A stretch of DNA of 56,145 nucleotides from Paracoccus ravus (GTDB taxonomy: Bacteria > Pseudomonadota > Alphaproteobacteria > Rhodobacterales > Rhodobacteraceae), in assembly GCF_004522175.1 (NCBI RefSeq), contig NZ_SDEB01000025.1, forward strand, positions 1 through 56,145, in the 5' to 3' direction. Position 1 is the stretch's first letter; every line of letters starts with the position of its first letter. Of the stretch, positions 16,082 to 24,612 are shown piece by piece. Both the position numbers and the translations under genes were made by a program. The notes below the pieces were generated by a model. That model had not been told where the DNA came from. It saw only the letters and a program-made list of their open reading frames with translations, and did no database searches.

Positions 16082-18757
16082 ATGTTGATCGAGCTGACCT
16101 TTCCCGAAAAGGGCTTCGATCCTGCGCAATGCTACGGTTTTGCACTTGCGTCGAAGTTATTGAAACGGGACGAAGACTATATTCGCGAATGCGTGCGCGA
16201 ATATTGGGGAATTGCCGAGCCTCGGATCCTGTTCCGCGATGATACGGTTCTGCTTCTGGCGGAAAACGATGTCGCGCAGATCGCCGTGTTCGGCAGTCGC
16301 AGCAGCCGCCTGGACTGGACGACGCTGGCGCGGGATGACGCGGTTTCGCGCCCCTATGGGCAAGCCCATCAGGGATGCTTCGACAGGCTGAAACCCTTTC
16401 TTGATCCGCTTTCCGCCATGGTGTCGGATCAGGGCGGGCGCGGCCTCTATCTGACGGGCCACGGCATCGGGGCTGGGCTTTCGACGCTGGGTGCGCTTGA
16501 ACTCGGACGGCGCGCAAAAGTGGTGGCGCTTGGCGCGCCTCGGGTCGTCAATCCCGTCACCCCGGTGGATTTCCTCGACGTGATCCGGGTGGTCAATGAC
16601 AACGACCTCTTTGCACGTCTGGTCGCGGGTTTCTCGGCTTTGGGCCACACCATATGGATCAACGAATGGGGCGAGGTGGGCGAGATGCCTCGGGCGCTTG
16701 CCGCCCCGGTCGAGAGCGACGAATTGGTCGATCTGCGTCACGATGTCGAATGGATGGATCGAACCGCCGCCTCGGCCGAGACGGCCCATCTGTTTGCGGG
16801 GCGGGGTGTGGATGCGACCTTGCAGGGGCTTTATCCCGAACTGCGCGCCCATGAGATCGACGCCTATCTGCGCGTCCTGCGCCGGCTTGGTGCCGGAAAT
16901 GTGGACGCGCTTCGCAAACAGCGCTCGACCCTGACCAAGACGGCGCAGGCGACGGTCGCCTTTCAGAAACTGGTGATGGAGCGACGCATCGAGTCCGCGA
17001 CAGAATCCCTCTCGCCACCGCGTCCAAGCCTGATCCCGGTGCTGATCGAGGTCGATCAATGGGGCTGGACGCCCCCCGAAGGCATCCGCATCCAGTCCCG
17101 GGTCGAGAATTACCTCACCGCCCGGCTCACCGCCGAACAGCTTGATCTGCTGACACATGATCCGGCGGTCAAGTTCGCCGCGATCGGGCGTGAAGAGGGC
17201 GCGGCCGAGCTTGTCGACACGCTGAACTTCATCCAGGCGGACGACGCCCGGCTGCAGCAGGAAAATGCCTTTAGCCACCCGCCGGACAATGCCACCGAGC
17301 GCGGCGATTGCGCCCTGATCGCGGTGATCGATACCGGCATCGACATTCTGCACGAGGCCTTTCTGGACGCGCATGGCGAAAGCCGGATCATCGGCATCTG
17401 GCATCAGGCGGATGGCGGGGGGCAGGGTCCCCATGCGGTCCATCCGGGATTCACGCAAGATTACGGCAGACTCTATACCGGGGCCGAAATTGCCGCGCTG
17501 ATTGCGGACAGGTCTGGGCAGGGCCAAATCCCCGCGATCCTACGCGACCCCTATGAGGGTGGGCATGGCACTCATGTGGCCTCGATCGCGGCGGGACGGG
17601 ATTTCGGATCGGTGGGGCGCGGCGTGGCCCCGGATGCGCGCATTCTGGTGGTGATCCCGCATCTCTCGGTCGCCCCGGACAATCCGGAAAGCGTGGGCTA
17701 TTCGATCAGCCATGTCGATGCGCTGAGCTTCATCACCGAGGTCGCCAAGGGCGGCAATCCGCTTCTGGCCGCGCCGCTTCCTGTCGTCGTCAATATGAGC
17801 TTTGGCTGCAATGCCGGGGCGCATGACGGAAAATCCACGCTCGAGGCGGCCATCGACGCGATTACCGGGATCGGGCGCAGCCCCGGTCAGGTCATCGTCA
17901 AATCGGCGGGGAACGAACGGGGCAGTTCCGGCCATGCCCGTCTGGCGCCGACTACGGATTGGCAGCGGATCGAATGGCAATCCGATCCGCTGCCCCGCGA
18001 CCGCGACTATCTCGAAGCATGGTTCAACTGCCGCGACGAGTTGGAATTCCGGCTGCATGCGCCGGCGGGGATAGGCGCTGCTTCGGTTGCGGTCAGCCCG
18101 GATCAGCCGACGGCGCTGGATGATCTGGGCGGCAATCTCGTGTCGCTGCGGCTGACGCGATATCACCCCGATAATGGCGATCACATGCTCGCGGTCGAGA
18201 TCGCCCAGAGCGCAGCCATGATCCATGGCGGGCTCTGGTGCCTCGAAGTCAGGGCCGTGCAGCTGGCCAGCGTCGACAAGGTGTTGGACTTGTGGTTCGA
18301 GCGGCGCATCAACTCGCCGCTGCGTTTCGTCACGCCCGAGCGGAACTACACCCTGTCGGTCCCCGGAACGGCGGAAACGGTCGTAACGGTCGCGTCCTGC
18401 GACCTGAATGCCTGCATCTCGGATTTCTCGTCCTGCGGGCCGACGCGCTATGGTGGCGCCAAACCCGATGTCTGCGCACCGGGCTACAGGATCGTGGCGG
18501 CGGGCAGCAATCAGGGCCCGAGCGCCGCAAGATTGTCCAGCGGCACCTCGATGGCCGCCCCGCATGTCACGGGGGTCTTTGCCCTGGCCCTGTCCTATCG
18601 CCACAAGCAGAAGGGCCGCAGGCAGTTCAATGCAAATCAGCTGCGTCAGATGTTGAACCGCTCGACGCAGGATTTTCCAAAGATGCATAATTTCGAATCC
18701 GGCTATGGCCCGATCAATGCCGTCACCTTTTTTCGCGAAGTCAGCAGGCAACCCTGA
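16082..18757 (+). CDS. Pseudo-lipase (class 3) fused to subtilisin-like S8 protease
   Basis: An 891-residue two-domain protein. Residues about 50-200 follow the class 3 lipase pattern (AVFGSRSSRLDW, QAHQGCF, LYLTGHGIGAGLSTLGALEL, VVALGAPRVVN, VVNDNDLFARL, LGHTIW), but the nucleophile in GHSLG is Gly128, so this fold should be inactive as a lipase. Residues about 410-885 are a subtilase with intact Asp417 (AVIDTGID), His495 (GGHGTHVAS), oxyanion Asn611 (KSAGN) and Ser823 (SSGTSMAAPH). About 140 extra residues sit between Asn and Ser. No signal peptide or membrane segment is visible. It is the first gene of a five-gene run; protease activity looks likely, the target is unknown. Confidence 0.88.
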   Translation: MLIELTFPEKGFDPAQCYGFALASKLLKRDEDYIRECVREYWGIAEPRILFRDDTVLLLAENDVAQIAVFGSRSSRLDWTTLARDDAVSRPYGQAHQGCFDRLKPFLDPLSAMVSDQGGRGLYLTGHGIGAGLSTLGALELGRRAKVVALGAPRVVNPVTPVDFLDVIRVVNDNDLFARLVAGFSALGHTIWINEWGEVGEMPRALAAPVESDELVDLRHDVEWMDRTAASAETAHLFAGRGVDATLQGLYPELRAHEIDAYLRVLRRLGAGNVDALRKQRSTLTKTAQATVAFQKLVMERRIESATESLSPPRPSLIPVLIEVDQWGWTPPEGIRIQSRVENYLTARLTAEQLDLLTHDPAVKFAAIGREEGAAELVDTLNFIQADDARLQQENAFSHPPDNATERGDCALIAVIDTGIDILHEAFLDAHGESRIIGIWHQADGGGQGPHAVHPGFTQDYGRLYTGAEIAALIADRSGQGQIPAILRDPYEGGHGTHVASIAAGRDFGSVGRGVAPDARILVVIPHLSVAPDNPESVGYSISHVDALSFITEVAKGGNPLLAAPLPVVVNMSFGCNAGAHDGKSTLEAAIDAITGIGRSPGQVIVKSAGNERGSSGHARLAPTTDWQRIEWQSDPLPRDRDYLEAWFNCRDELEFRLHAPAGIGAASVAVSPDQPTALDDLGGNLVSLRLTRYHPDNGDHMLAVEIAQSAAMIHGGLWCLEVRAVQLASVDKVLDLWFERRINSPLRFVTPERNYTLSVPGTAETVVTVASCDLNACISDFSSCGPTRYGGAKPDVCAPGYRIVAAGSNQGPSAARLSSGTSMAAPHVTGVFALALSYRHKQKGRRQFNANQLRQMLNRSTQDFPKMHNFESGYGPINAVTFFREVSRQP

Positions 18758-18849
18758 GTGGCGGGGCGTCTGACGTAACAAGAAGCAATCTCGGCATCCG
18801 CTCTGGAATTCGAAATCCCGTTCAACCCGAATAGCAAGGATTTCCGAAA

Positions 18850-20184
18850 ATGTCCGAAGAACTCGAAATCGAAACCGAACTCGAAGAAGCCGATGGCCAT
18901 GCCGATCCGGCAATGCCGCCCGAGGACTGGCTGCCCGAGGACATGATGCCGGAAGAAGGTCCGGAGGGCGCGGTCGAAGGCCCGCCGCCCTGGCGCAATT
19001 GCGGGGCGCTCGACAGCTTGCGCAAGCAGGTCAACGCGGCCGCGCCGGGACGGAGCAAGGCGAGTGATGGAACCATCGGAGATGCCTTACACCGGAGCCG
19101 GAACTCGGACCACAATCCGCATATCAGGGAAGGCGCGATGGGCGTGGTTTCGGCGCTAGATATCACCCATGATCCCCGCAATGGCTGCGATGCCGGGCGG
19201 CTGATCGCCGCGCTTCACGCCTCGCGCGATCCGCGCATCAAATACCTGATCTGGAACCGTCGGATCGCGAATTCCTCGGCCATCGGGAATGCCGCGCCCT
19301 GGACCTGGCGGGCCTATACCGGGCGAAACCCGCATAGCAAGCATTGCCATATCTCGGTCAAGGCGACCAAGGCGCATTACGACGATGCCAAGCCCTGGGC
19401 GATCGGCGCGCTGGGATCGGTCGAATCCGTCGAGATTGCCGAGGATATTCCCGACGAGGAAACGCTGGTGCGCAATGCACTGGCGGCGCTGGGCGCGGGC
19501 GCGACCGAGGGGCCGGTGCTGCGCGATCTTCTGGCGGCGCAGGATGCCTTGACCGAGCTTCTCGCACGAAACGCGCGCCAGCCCCGGGCCGACGATCCCG
19601 AGATGGTCGAAGCCGCGCCAAGTCCGGCCGAACTGGGCGACGAGTATAACCGCCTGTGGCAAAGCTGCCAGATCCGTCAAGAACGCCGGGGCGAGGTGGC
19701 CTGGCATGTCAATCGGCTGCTGCATGGCCGGCCACGCTATGAGGTCGTTGCCGCAAAGACCCGTGCGCCCTGGTGGTTCATCGGGATCGTTCATGCGCTC
19801 GAGGCCAGCTTCAGCTTTACCGGGCATCTTCACAATGGCGATCCGCTCTCCGCCCGGACGGTTCAGGTTCCGCGCGGAAGGCCCGTGACCTGGAGCCCGC
19901 CGAATGATTGGCAATCCTCGGCTGTGGATGCGATCACCCAATCGGGCCATGCCAACCAATCGGACTGGAGCATCCCGCGCACGCTCTACCGGTTCGAGGC
20001 CTATAACGGCTTCGGCTATCGCCGGCGGGGGATCTTTTCACCCTATCTGTGGAGCTTCTCGAACCACTACAGCAAGGGGAAATATGTCGCGGATGGGCGC
20101 TACAGCCCCACCGCCGTCTCGCGCCAATGCGGCGCGGCGGTCATGCTCAAGGCCTTGGTCAACAATGGCATCGCCCAAGTCTGA
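18850..20184 (+). CDS. M15-like peptidoglycan peptidase with C-terminal lysozyme-like domain
   Basis: A 444-residue protein. Residues 1-48 are acidic and Pro-rich, likely disordered. Residues 50-175 look like an M15/endolysin-type zinc peptidase: SRNSDHNPH (His88), VVSALDITHDP (Asp104) and SKHCHISV (His167) supply the metal ligands. Residues about 275-440 form a second domain (FIGIVHALEASFSFTGHLHNG, FEAYNGFGYR, SPYLWSFSNHYSKGKYV) of a type often annotated as lysozyme-like or peptidoglycan-binding. No signal peptide is seen. AAGGA (18836-18840) supports the start. Both domains point to cell-wall cleavage, but how the enzyme would leave the cytoplasm is unclear. Confidence 0.78.
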   Translation: MSEELEIETELEEADGHADPAMPPEDWLPEDMMPEEGPEGAVEGPPPWRNCGALDSLRKQVNAAAPGRSKASDGTIGDALHRSRNSDHNPHIREGAMGVVSALDITHDPRNGCDAGRLIAALHASRDPRIKYLIWNRRIANSSAIGNAAPWTWRAYTGRNPHSKHCHISVKATKAHYDDAKPWAIGALGSVESVEIAEDIPDEETLVRNALAALGAGATEGPVLRDLLAAQDALTELLARNARQPRADDPEMVEAAPSPAELGDEYNRLWQSCQIRQERRGEVAWHVNRLLHGRPRYEVVAAKTRAPWWFIGIVHALEASFSFTGHLHNGDPLSARTVQVPRGRPVTWSPPNDWQSSAVDAITQSGHANQSDWSIPRTLYRFEAYNGFGYRRRGIFSPYLWSFSNHYSKGKYVADGRYSPTAVSRQCGAAVMLKALVNNGIAQV

Positions 20185-20223
20185 GCCGGTGCTTTCCCGC
20201 GTGCAACCCCAGGAGATCGCGCG

Positions 20224-20985
20224 ATGTCCAATGCGAATGCCCTTGAATTCGTCGAAGCCGCCCCGCTGAGCCTGCGCGGCGGGGTCGAAACCGCGGCAAT
20301 GATCGAAGCCGAGGGAACGCCGCCCCTTGCCCTGGACCAGCTGCCCGACGGGGTGGTCAGCGGCAATACGCTGATCGACTATTCGGCCGCCCGGATGGAG
20401 GTCAGGGGCGGCTTGTCGCTCGCGCTGATCTTTGCCGGTCGCGCCGCGGATGCCGCGATGAAAGAGGGCGATGACGAGCAGGACTGGTTCGCAGCCTATC
20501 AGCAGAGCCTCGGAAAGCTTGGCTTCCGGGCCTCGCAGACGGCGACCACGCTCAACCGCTTTCGCAAGCGCGGCGTGATGGTCCACAAGGCGCTGGTGCC
20601 CTTTCTGATGACCGCGCTTGGCGGGGTCGGCGTGGGCCCGGTGATCATCAGCCTGCTCGAACAGATCAAGGACATGGATGCCGACCGATCCTGGATCACG
20701 CTCTTCGATCAGGAATCGCGCCATTTCTCATCGCGGGAAATGCATTTCGCCGCGGTCAGTTCGGATGAAAGCGAAAGCGTGATCCGCCATGTCGCGGCGC
20801 GGCTGATGGTCGAGAATGACGAAACCAATGTGCTTTTCCTGTCGATCACCGATGCGACCGCCGAGTTCGAAAGCGCCACCACGACCTTCAGCGCCAATAA
20901 CGGCCTGCTGGCCGTGCTTGAGGAACCCTTGAAGCAAAGACTGACAACCGATGCGCTGGCCTTCATCCAGGAGGCCAAGCTCTAA
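20224..20985 (+). CDS. Uncharacterised 253-residue protein of the hydrolase cassette
   Basis: I do not recognise a named family. Seen: no signal peptide; the first 45 residues are low-complexity and acidic; VVSGNTLIDYSA at about 44-55 begins the ordered part. A helical block with DWFAAYQQSLGKLGF follows, then a hydrophobic helix pair (ALVPFLMTALGGVGVGPVIISLLEQI). After that come SWITLFDQESRHFSS and alternating strands (EMHFAAVSS, TNVLFLSITDATAEFESATTTFSANN). It resembles, from memory only, small uncharacterised proteins with the same VVSGN..SWITLFD plan. Start ATG 20224 has AGGAG at 20211-20215. Spacing (39 bp upstream, 23 bp downstream) makes it part of the cassette, perhaps as an inhibitor, chaperone or carrier of the hydrolases. 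Confidence 0.7.
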   Translation: MSNANALEFVEAAPLSLRGGVETAAMIEAEGTPPLALDQLPDGVVSGNTLIDYSAARMEVRGGLSLALIFAGRAADAAMKEGDDEQDWFAAYQQSLGKLGFRASQTATTLNRFRKRGVMVHKALVPFLMTALGGVGVGPVIISLLEQIKDMDADRSWITLFDQESRHFSSREMHFAAVSSDESESVIRHVAARLMVENDETNVLFLSITDATAEFESATTTFSANNGLLAVLEEPLKQRLTTDALAFIQEAKL

Positions 20986-21008
20986 TCCTTTGCACCCAGG
21001 AGCGAGCC

Positions 21009-22295
21009 ATGAACCAGATCGGCGAAATTGCCGGCCCCCTGCCGCAGATCGAGGCTGCCGAACTTGAAAGGCGGCTTCTGGATCCGGATGTCCCCGACGA
21101 GCAGATCCGGCCCTATCTCATGGCCAATGAGGCCGTCTCCGGAGCCTTCCGGCCCGAGATCCGCGCCGTGCCGCAGCAGGTCGTGGAGGGGATGGTCGAG
21201 GCGGCGGTGGCTCTCGCCTCGCTGAACGGGCTGGACCGCTGGCGGCGGATGCAGCGCTATCGCAGGCGCAGCCGGGACGGCTCGGTCCTCCGCATCGTGT
21301 CCGAGGGGGACAGCTGGTTTCAATACCCGTTCCTGCTGACCGATGTGATCGACTGGCTGTCCGGGCCCTATGCGATAATGTCGCTGGATGCGGCGGGGGA
21401 TCTTTTGTCCGATATCGTCCGGCAGGGCGAATTGATCACCGCCGTCGTGCAGGAGCGGCCGAAAGCGGTCCTTCTCAGCGGCGGTGGCAATGACCTTCTG
21501 GGTGCCGCGAACCTTGCCCGCGCGCTGCGCCGCTTCGAGCCGGGTCTGGGCGCGGGCGATTATCTCGGCAGGGCCTTTGACGAGAATCTCGGGGTCGTGC
21601 TGGACGGCTATCGCCAGCTTTTCGCGCGGCTTCGGCAAGTGGCGCCACAGGTGCCGGTCCTGACCCATGTCTATGACTATGCCCTGCCAGCAGGGGGGCG
21701 GTGGCTGGGTCAGCCGATGCAGGCTCTGGGCATTAGCGATGCCGGTCTGCAAAGGGCGATCATCCGGGCGATCGTCGATCGGTTCCACAAGGCACTGACC
21801 GAGGTCGCCGCAGGCTTCCCTCAGGTCCGCGTCATCGACACGCGCGGCACGGTGGCTGCCGGTCAATGGCATGATGAATTGCACCCGACCGATGCGGGCT
21901 ATCGCCGCGTCGCCGCGCTGTTCGTCGAGGCCATTTCCAAAGCGCTCGGCATGGCCGTCCCGCCGCTTGGGGGCGTGGCCGAGATGGCGGTGGTCGAGGC
22001 GGCTCCGGAAGCGGTGCCGCGCCCCGATACCGCGCCGTTCGACGAGCCGGTGCTGCTGCGCGAGATCGGCCGCAGGGCCGCTCTGGCGGAATGCGGCGAC
22101 CTGTCATCTCCCTCCGAGCCGATGGTCTTTCCCTCGAGCATTTCGGGGGTTTACCCCGAGCTTGAGGAAAAGGGCCGCGCCATTGTCGCGGGCTTTGCCA
22201 GCAGCGGGCAAATCGAAAGCGGCAGCGCCGACCCGACGCAAGCGGCTCTGATCCAGATTGTCCTGTCACGCCGCGGCGCAGCCGACGGCCCTTGA
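21009..22295 (+). CDS. SGNH/GDSL hydrolase
   Basis: A 428-residue esterase-type protein. The SGNH core runs from about residue 92 to 315: block I IVSEGDSWF (Ser102), SGGGNDLL (Asn161) and the DxxH block HDELHPTDAGY (Asp289, His292). All catalytic positions are present. Before it is a 90-residue extension (LERRLLDPDVPDEQIRPYLMA) and after it about 110 residues without recognisable fold. There is no signal peptide. AGGAGCG at 20998-21004 supports ATG 21009. It could deacylate lipids, cell-wall or polysaccharide esters; the substrate is not evident. Confidence 0.85.
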   Translation: MNQIGEIAGPLPQIEAAELERRLLDPDVPDEQIRPYLMANEAVSGAFRPEIRAVPQQVVEGMVEAAVALASLNGLDRWRRMQRYRRRSRDGSVLRIVSEGDSWFQYPFLLTDVIDWLSGPYAIMSLDAAGDLLSDIVRQGELITAVVQERPKAVLLSGGGNDLLGAANLARALRRFEPGLGAGDYLGRAFDENLGVVLDGYRQLFARLRQVAPQVPVLTHVYDYALPAGGRWLGQPMQALGISDAGLQRAIIRAIVDRFHKALTEVAAGFPQVRVIDTRGTVAAGQWHDELHPTDAGYRRVAALFVEAISKALGMAVPPLGGVAEMAVVEAAPEAVPRPDTAPFDEPVLLREIGRRAALAECGDLSSPSEPMVFPSSISGVYPELEEKGRAIVAGFASSGQIESGSADPTQAALIQIVLSRRGAADGP

Positions 22296-22309
22296 TCAAG
22301 GAAACAGCC

Positions 22310-23542
22310 ATGAATGATTTTATGCGCGTCGATTCCGACTGGTCCGTCGTGCCGTCGCCGGGCGAGCTTTTGCGGCGGATGGAGGTGCCGGGCAGCGGCG
22401 GGACGGCCTCGCAAGGGGTGGAAAGCCCTCCCGCCCCGACGGGTGTGTCCGACGCCAAGGGCCGTCTGGAACAGGCCACGGCCCTGCTCAAGCGCCTTGC
22501 CGAGACGGATGGCGAGGTTGACGAGGCCGATGTGGACCGGATGATCCATGATGCGGAAGAGGCGCTGCGCAAGCTCGACTCCGAAGGGCAGGGCGCGGCG
22601 CTGACATCGGCCGAGGCCTTTGCGACCGAGGCCGTGATCGAGGCGGATGGCAGCCGTCCGGTCCTGTTCGTTCAGGATGGGACGATAGATCTGTCTTCGC
22701 CCGACCTGACCTCGGAGCGGGGCGCGCATTGGCGCGAACCGGCGGCGCGCCTGATCTCGGGGATCAATCAGGTCGCCCTTTCCGTGGGCGCAGTGCAATT
22801 GCCCGCCTTTCTCGGCGAAGACGGGTCGCCGCGCCGTGTCGGAACCGGCTTTGTGATCGGCGAGGGCCTCGTGCTGACCAATCGCCATGTGCTCGAAGCG
22901 ATCGCCACGGCCTCGCCCGGCGGCTGGGCCTGGAAATTCGATGTCGAGATCGATTTCGTCGGCGAGTATCAGCGCGACGGCAAGCGAATCCACAAACCCG
23001 CTCGAGTTCTCAAGACCGGATCAGCCGCGATCAACCGGATGATCAATTTCAACAATCCCGATTACGCCATCCTCGAGCTTGAGGCCGCGCCGGATCTTCC
23101 CAAGCCGCTCGCGATCGCACCCGATCCCGCGGCCAGCCTGGTCGGGGCGGGCCAGCCGCAGATCTATGTGATGGGTTTTCCGGCGCAACCCTTCACGGAT
23201 GCCGGCGCGCCCGATGCGGAGCCGCCCCGACCCGGTCATGAATATGCTGAAATCCTTGAAAAACTGTTCCGAAACCGCTTTGGCAGCAAGCGATGGGCGC
23301 CCGGCATGATCGAGGCGGGGCCGGGGCAATTGGCCGGCGATCCGCGCAAATGGGTCATGAGCCATGACGCCAGCACGCTGGGGGGCAATTCCGGCTCCTG
23401 CGTCGTCGAGTTCCAGAACAGCGGCGCGACCGTGCTGGGCCTGCATTTCGGCGGAATGGCGCGCAAGGAAAACTGGGCGCATGTGCTTGCCGCGCTGCGG
23501 GAGGATTTCGCGGATGTTCCGGGCATCACCTGGCAGGCCTAG
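22310..23542 (+). CDS. Trypsin-like (V8-type) serine protease
   Basis: A 410-residue protein with a chymotrypsin-fold domain at about 150-405. The triad is His193 (GLVLTNRHVLEA), Asp251 (NNPDYAILEL) and Ser361 (TLGGNSGSCVV). Residues 45-100 are helical and charged, possibly a coiled coil or docking segment. No signal peptide is present. I chose ATG 22310 with AAGGAA at 22298-22303, rather than a TTG that overlaps the previous stop. It is the last gene of the five-gene run, 14 bp after the SGNH gene. Cytoplasmic V8-like proteases of this kind occur in bacterial conflict and signalling cassettes; whether it processes its neighbours is untested. Confidence 0.85.
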   Translation: MNDFMRVDSDWSVVPSPGELLRRMEVPGSGGTASQGVESPPAPTGVSDAKGRLEQATALLKRLAETDGEVDEADVDRMIHDAEEALRKLDSEGQGAALTSAEAFATEAVIEADGSRPVLFVQDGTIDLSSPDLTSERGAHWREPAARLISGINQVALSVGAVQLPAFLGEDGSPRRVGTGFVIGEGLVLTNRHVLEAIATASPGGWAWKFDVEIDFVGEYQRDGKRIHKPARVLKTGSAAINRMINFNNPDYAILELEAAPDLPKPLAIAPDPAASLVGAGQPQIYVMGFPAQPFTDAGAPDAEPPRPGHEYAEILEKLFRNRFGSKRWAPGMIEAGPGQLAGDPRKWVMSHDASTLGGNSGSCVVEFQNSGATVLGLHFGGMARKENWAHVLAALREDFADVPGITWQA

Positions 23543-23637
23543 CCGCGTCTCGGCGGGGCGGTCATTGGTCCCATAGCGGTTGCCTATGGCTGAAATCGGT
23601 GCGATGTGGGCATGCCCAGATTTTCGCGAACAAGCCG

Positions 23638-24573
23638 ATGCCGACACGATCGACACTTGCTGAACTGAACTGGAACCTGCTGCGCAGCTTCCACGCCATC
23701 GCGGAAGAGCGGGGCATCACCCGTGCCGCGAAGCGTCTGAACATGAGCCAGCCCTCGGTCAGTCTCGCGCTGCAAAAGCTCGAGGATCAGCTGGGCTGTC
23801 AGCTTGTCTTTCGCGGCAGCCGGCATTTCGCGCTGACGCTGCGCGGGGAAAAGATCTATCAGGAATGCGCCGAGATCCTGCGCGGCGTGGACCGGATCTC
23901 GCAGCTTGCCGAGGACAGCAATGACGAGAAATTCGGTGAATTGCGGCTCAATATCATCAGCCGTCTGCATTCGCCGCTGATCGACGAGGCGCTGCGGCTT
24001 TATCACCAGCGCCACCCCTCGATCAGCTGGCGGATTCAGGTGCAGAACTCGATCGAGACGGTGCGCCAGATCGCGCAGGACCGCAGCGGTATAGGCATCT
24101 GCCTGCTCAACAAGCCGATCATCAATCTGGAATGCCGGCCGCTGTTTCGCGAAGAGTTCAGCGTCTATTGCGGGGCCGAGCATCCGCTGTTCGGGCAGGC
24201 CCAGGTCGAATTGCGCGAATTGGCGCAAGAGCCCTTTGTCACCTTCAGTTGCGCGACCGAGGGGCAGGGGCTGGAACCCATGGTCATGCTGCGCGACGGG
24301 CTTGGACTAGGTCGCCGGATCAGCGGCTCAAGCCATGATCTGGCCGAGATCCGCCGCATGATCATCGCGGGGCTGGGCATCGGGATCCTGCCCGACCTGA
24401 CCGCCGGCGATGCCGTCGAGGCGGGTCAGCTCTGGCCGTTGCGTCTGGCCGGACAACCGCTGGGGGCGGATGTGTTTCTGGTTTATAGCGCAATGGATGA
24501 TCTGACCGTTCCCGAGCGGCAATTCGTCGAATTGCTCGATGAGCTGCTCAAACTCTATCCCGGGATGGCGTGA
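23638..24573 (+). CDS. LysR-family transcriptional regulator
   Basis: A 311-residue LysR regulator: N-terminal winged HTH (LRSFHAIAEERGITRAAKRLNMSQPSVS, about 12-40) and a two-lobed effector domain with GIGICLLNKPII and MIIAGLGIGILPDL. ATG 23638 gives the usual distance to the HTH; an upstream in-frame start would add 13 implausible residues. It converges with the amidohydrolase/TRAP operon across a shared hairpin (24574-24604), so it may control that operon, but from a distance and without a divergent promoter. Effector unknown. Confidence 0.92.
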   Translation: MPTRSTLAELNWNLLRSFHAIAEERGITRAAKRLNMSQPSVSLALQKLEDQLGCQLVFRGSRHFALTLRGEKIYQECAEILRGVDRISQLAEDSNDEKFGELRLNIISRLHSPLIDEALRLYHQRHPSISWRIQVQNSIETVRQIAQDRSGIGICLLNKPIINLECRPLFREEFSVYCGAEHPLFGQAQVELRELAQEPFVTFSCATEGQGLEPMVMLRDGLGLGRRISGSSHDLAEIRRMIIAGLGIGILPDLTAGDAVEAGQLWPLRLAGQPLGADVFLVYSAMDDLTVPERQFVELLDELLKLYPGMA

Positions 24574-24604
24574 ACGCCGCGGCCCGGTGACTGGGCCGCG
24601 GCGT
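24574..24604. terminator. Bidirectional terminator hairpin between convergent genes
   Basis: ACGCCGCGGCCC (24574-24585) and GGGCCGCGGCGT (24593-24604) pair perfectly over a 7-base loop. It begins right after the LysR stop and lies 8 bp before the end of the minus-strand amidohydrolase. It lacks a T-run but its position between convergent genes is typical. Confidence 0.8.
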
Positions 24605-24612
24605 CAGGCAGA

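Noticed and set aside
16082..23542. Interpretation of the cassette as a prophage lysis module
   Set aside because: No holin, spanin, capsid, tail or integrase gene is visible in or next to the run, and two proteases plus an SGNH hydrolase do not fit a lysis module.
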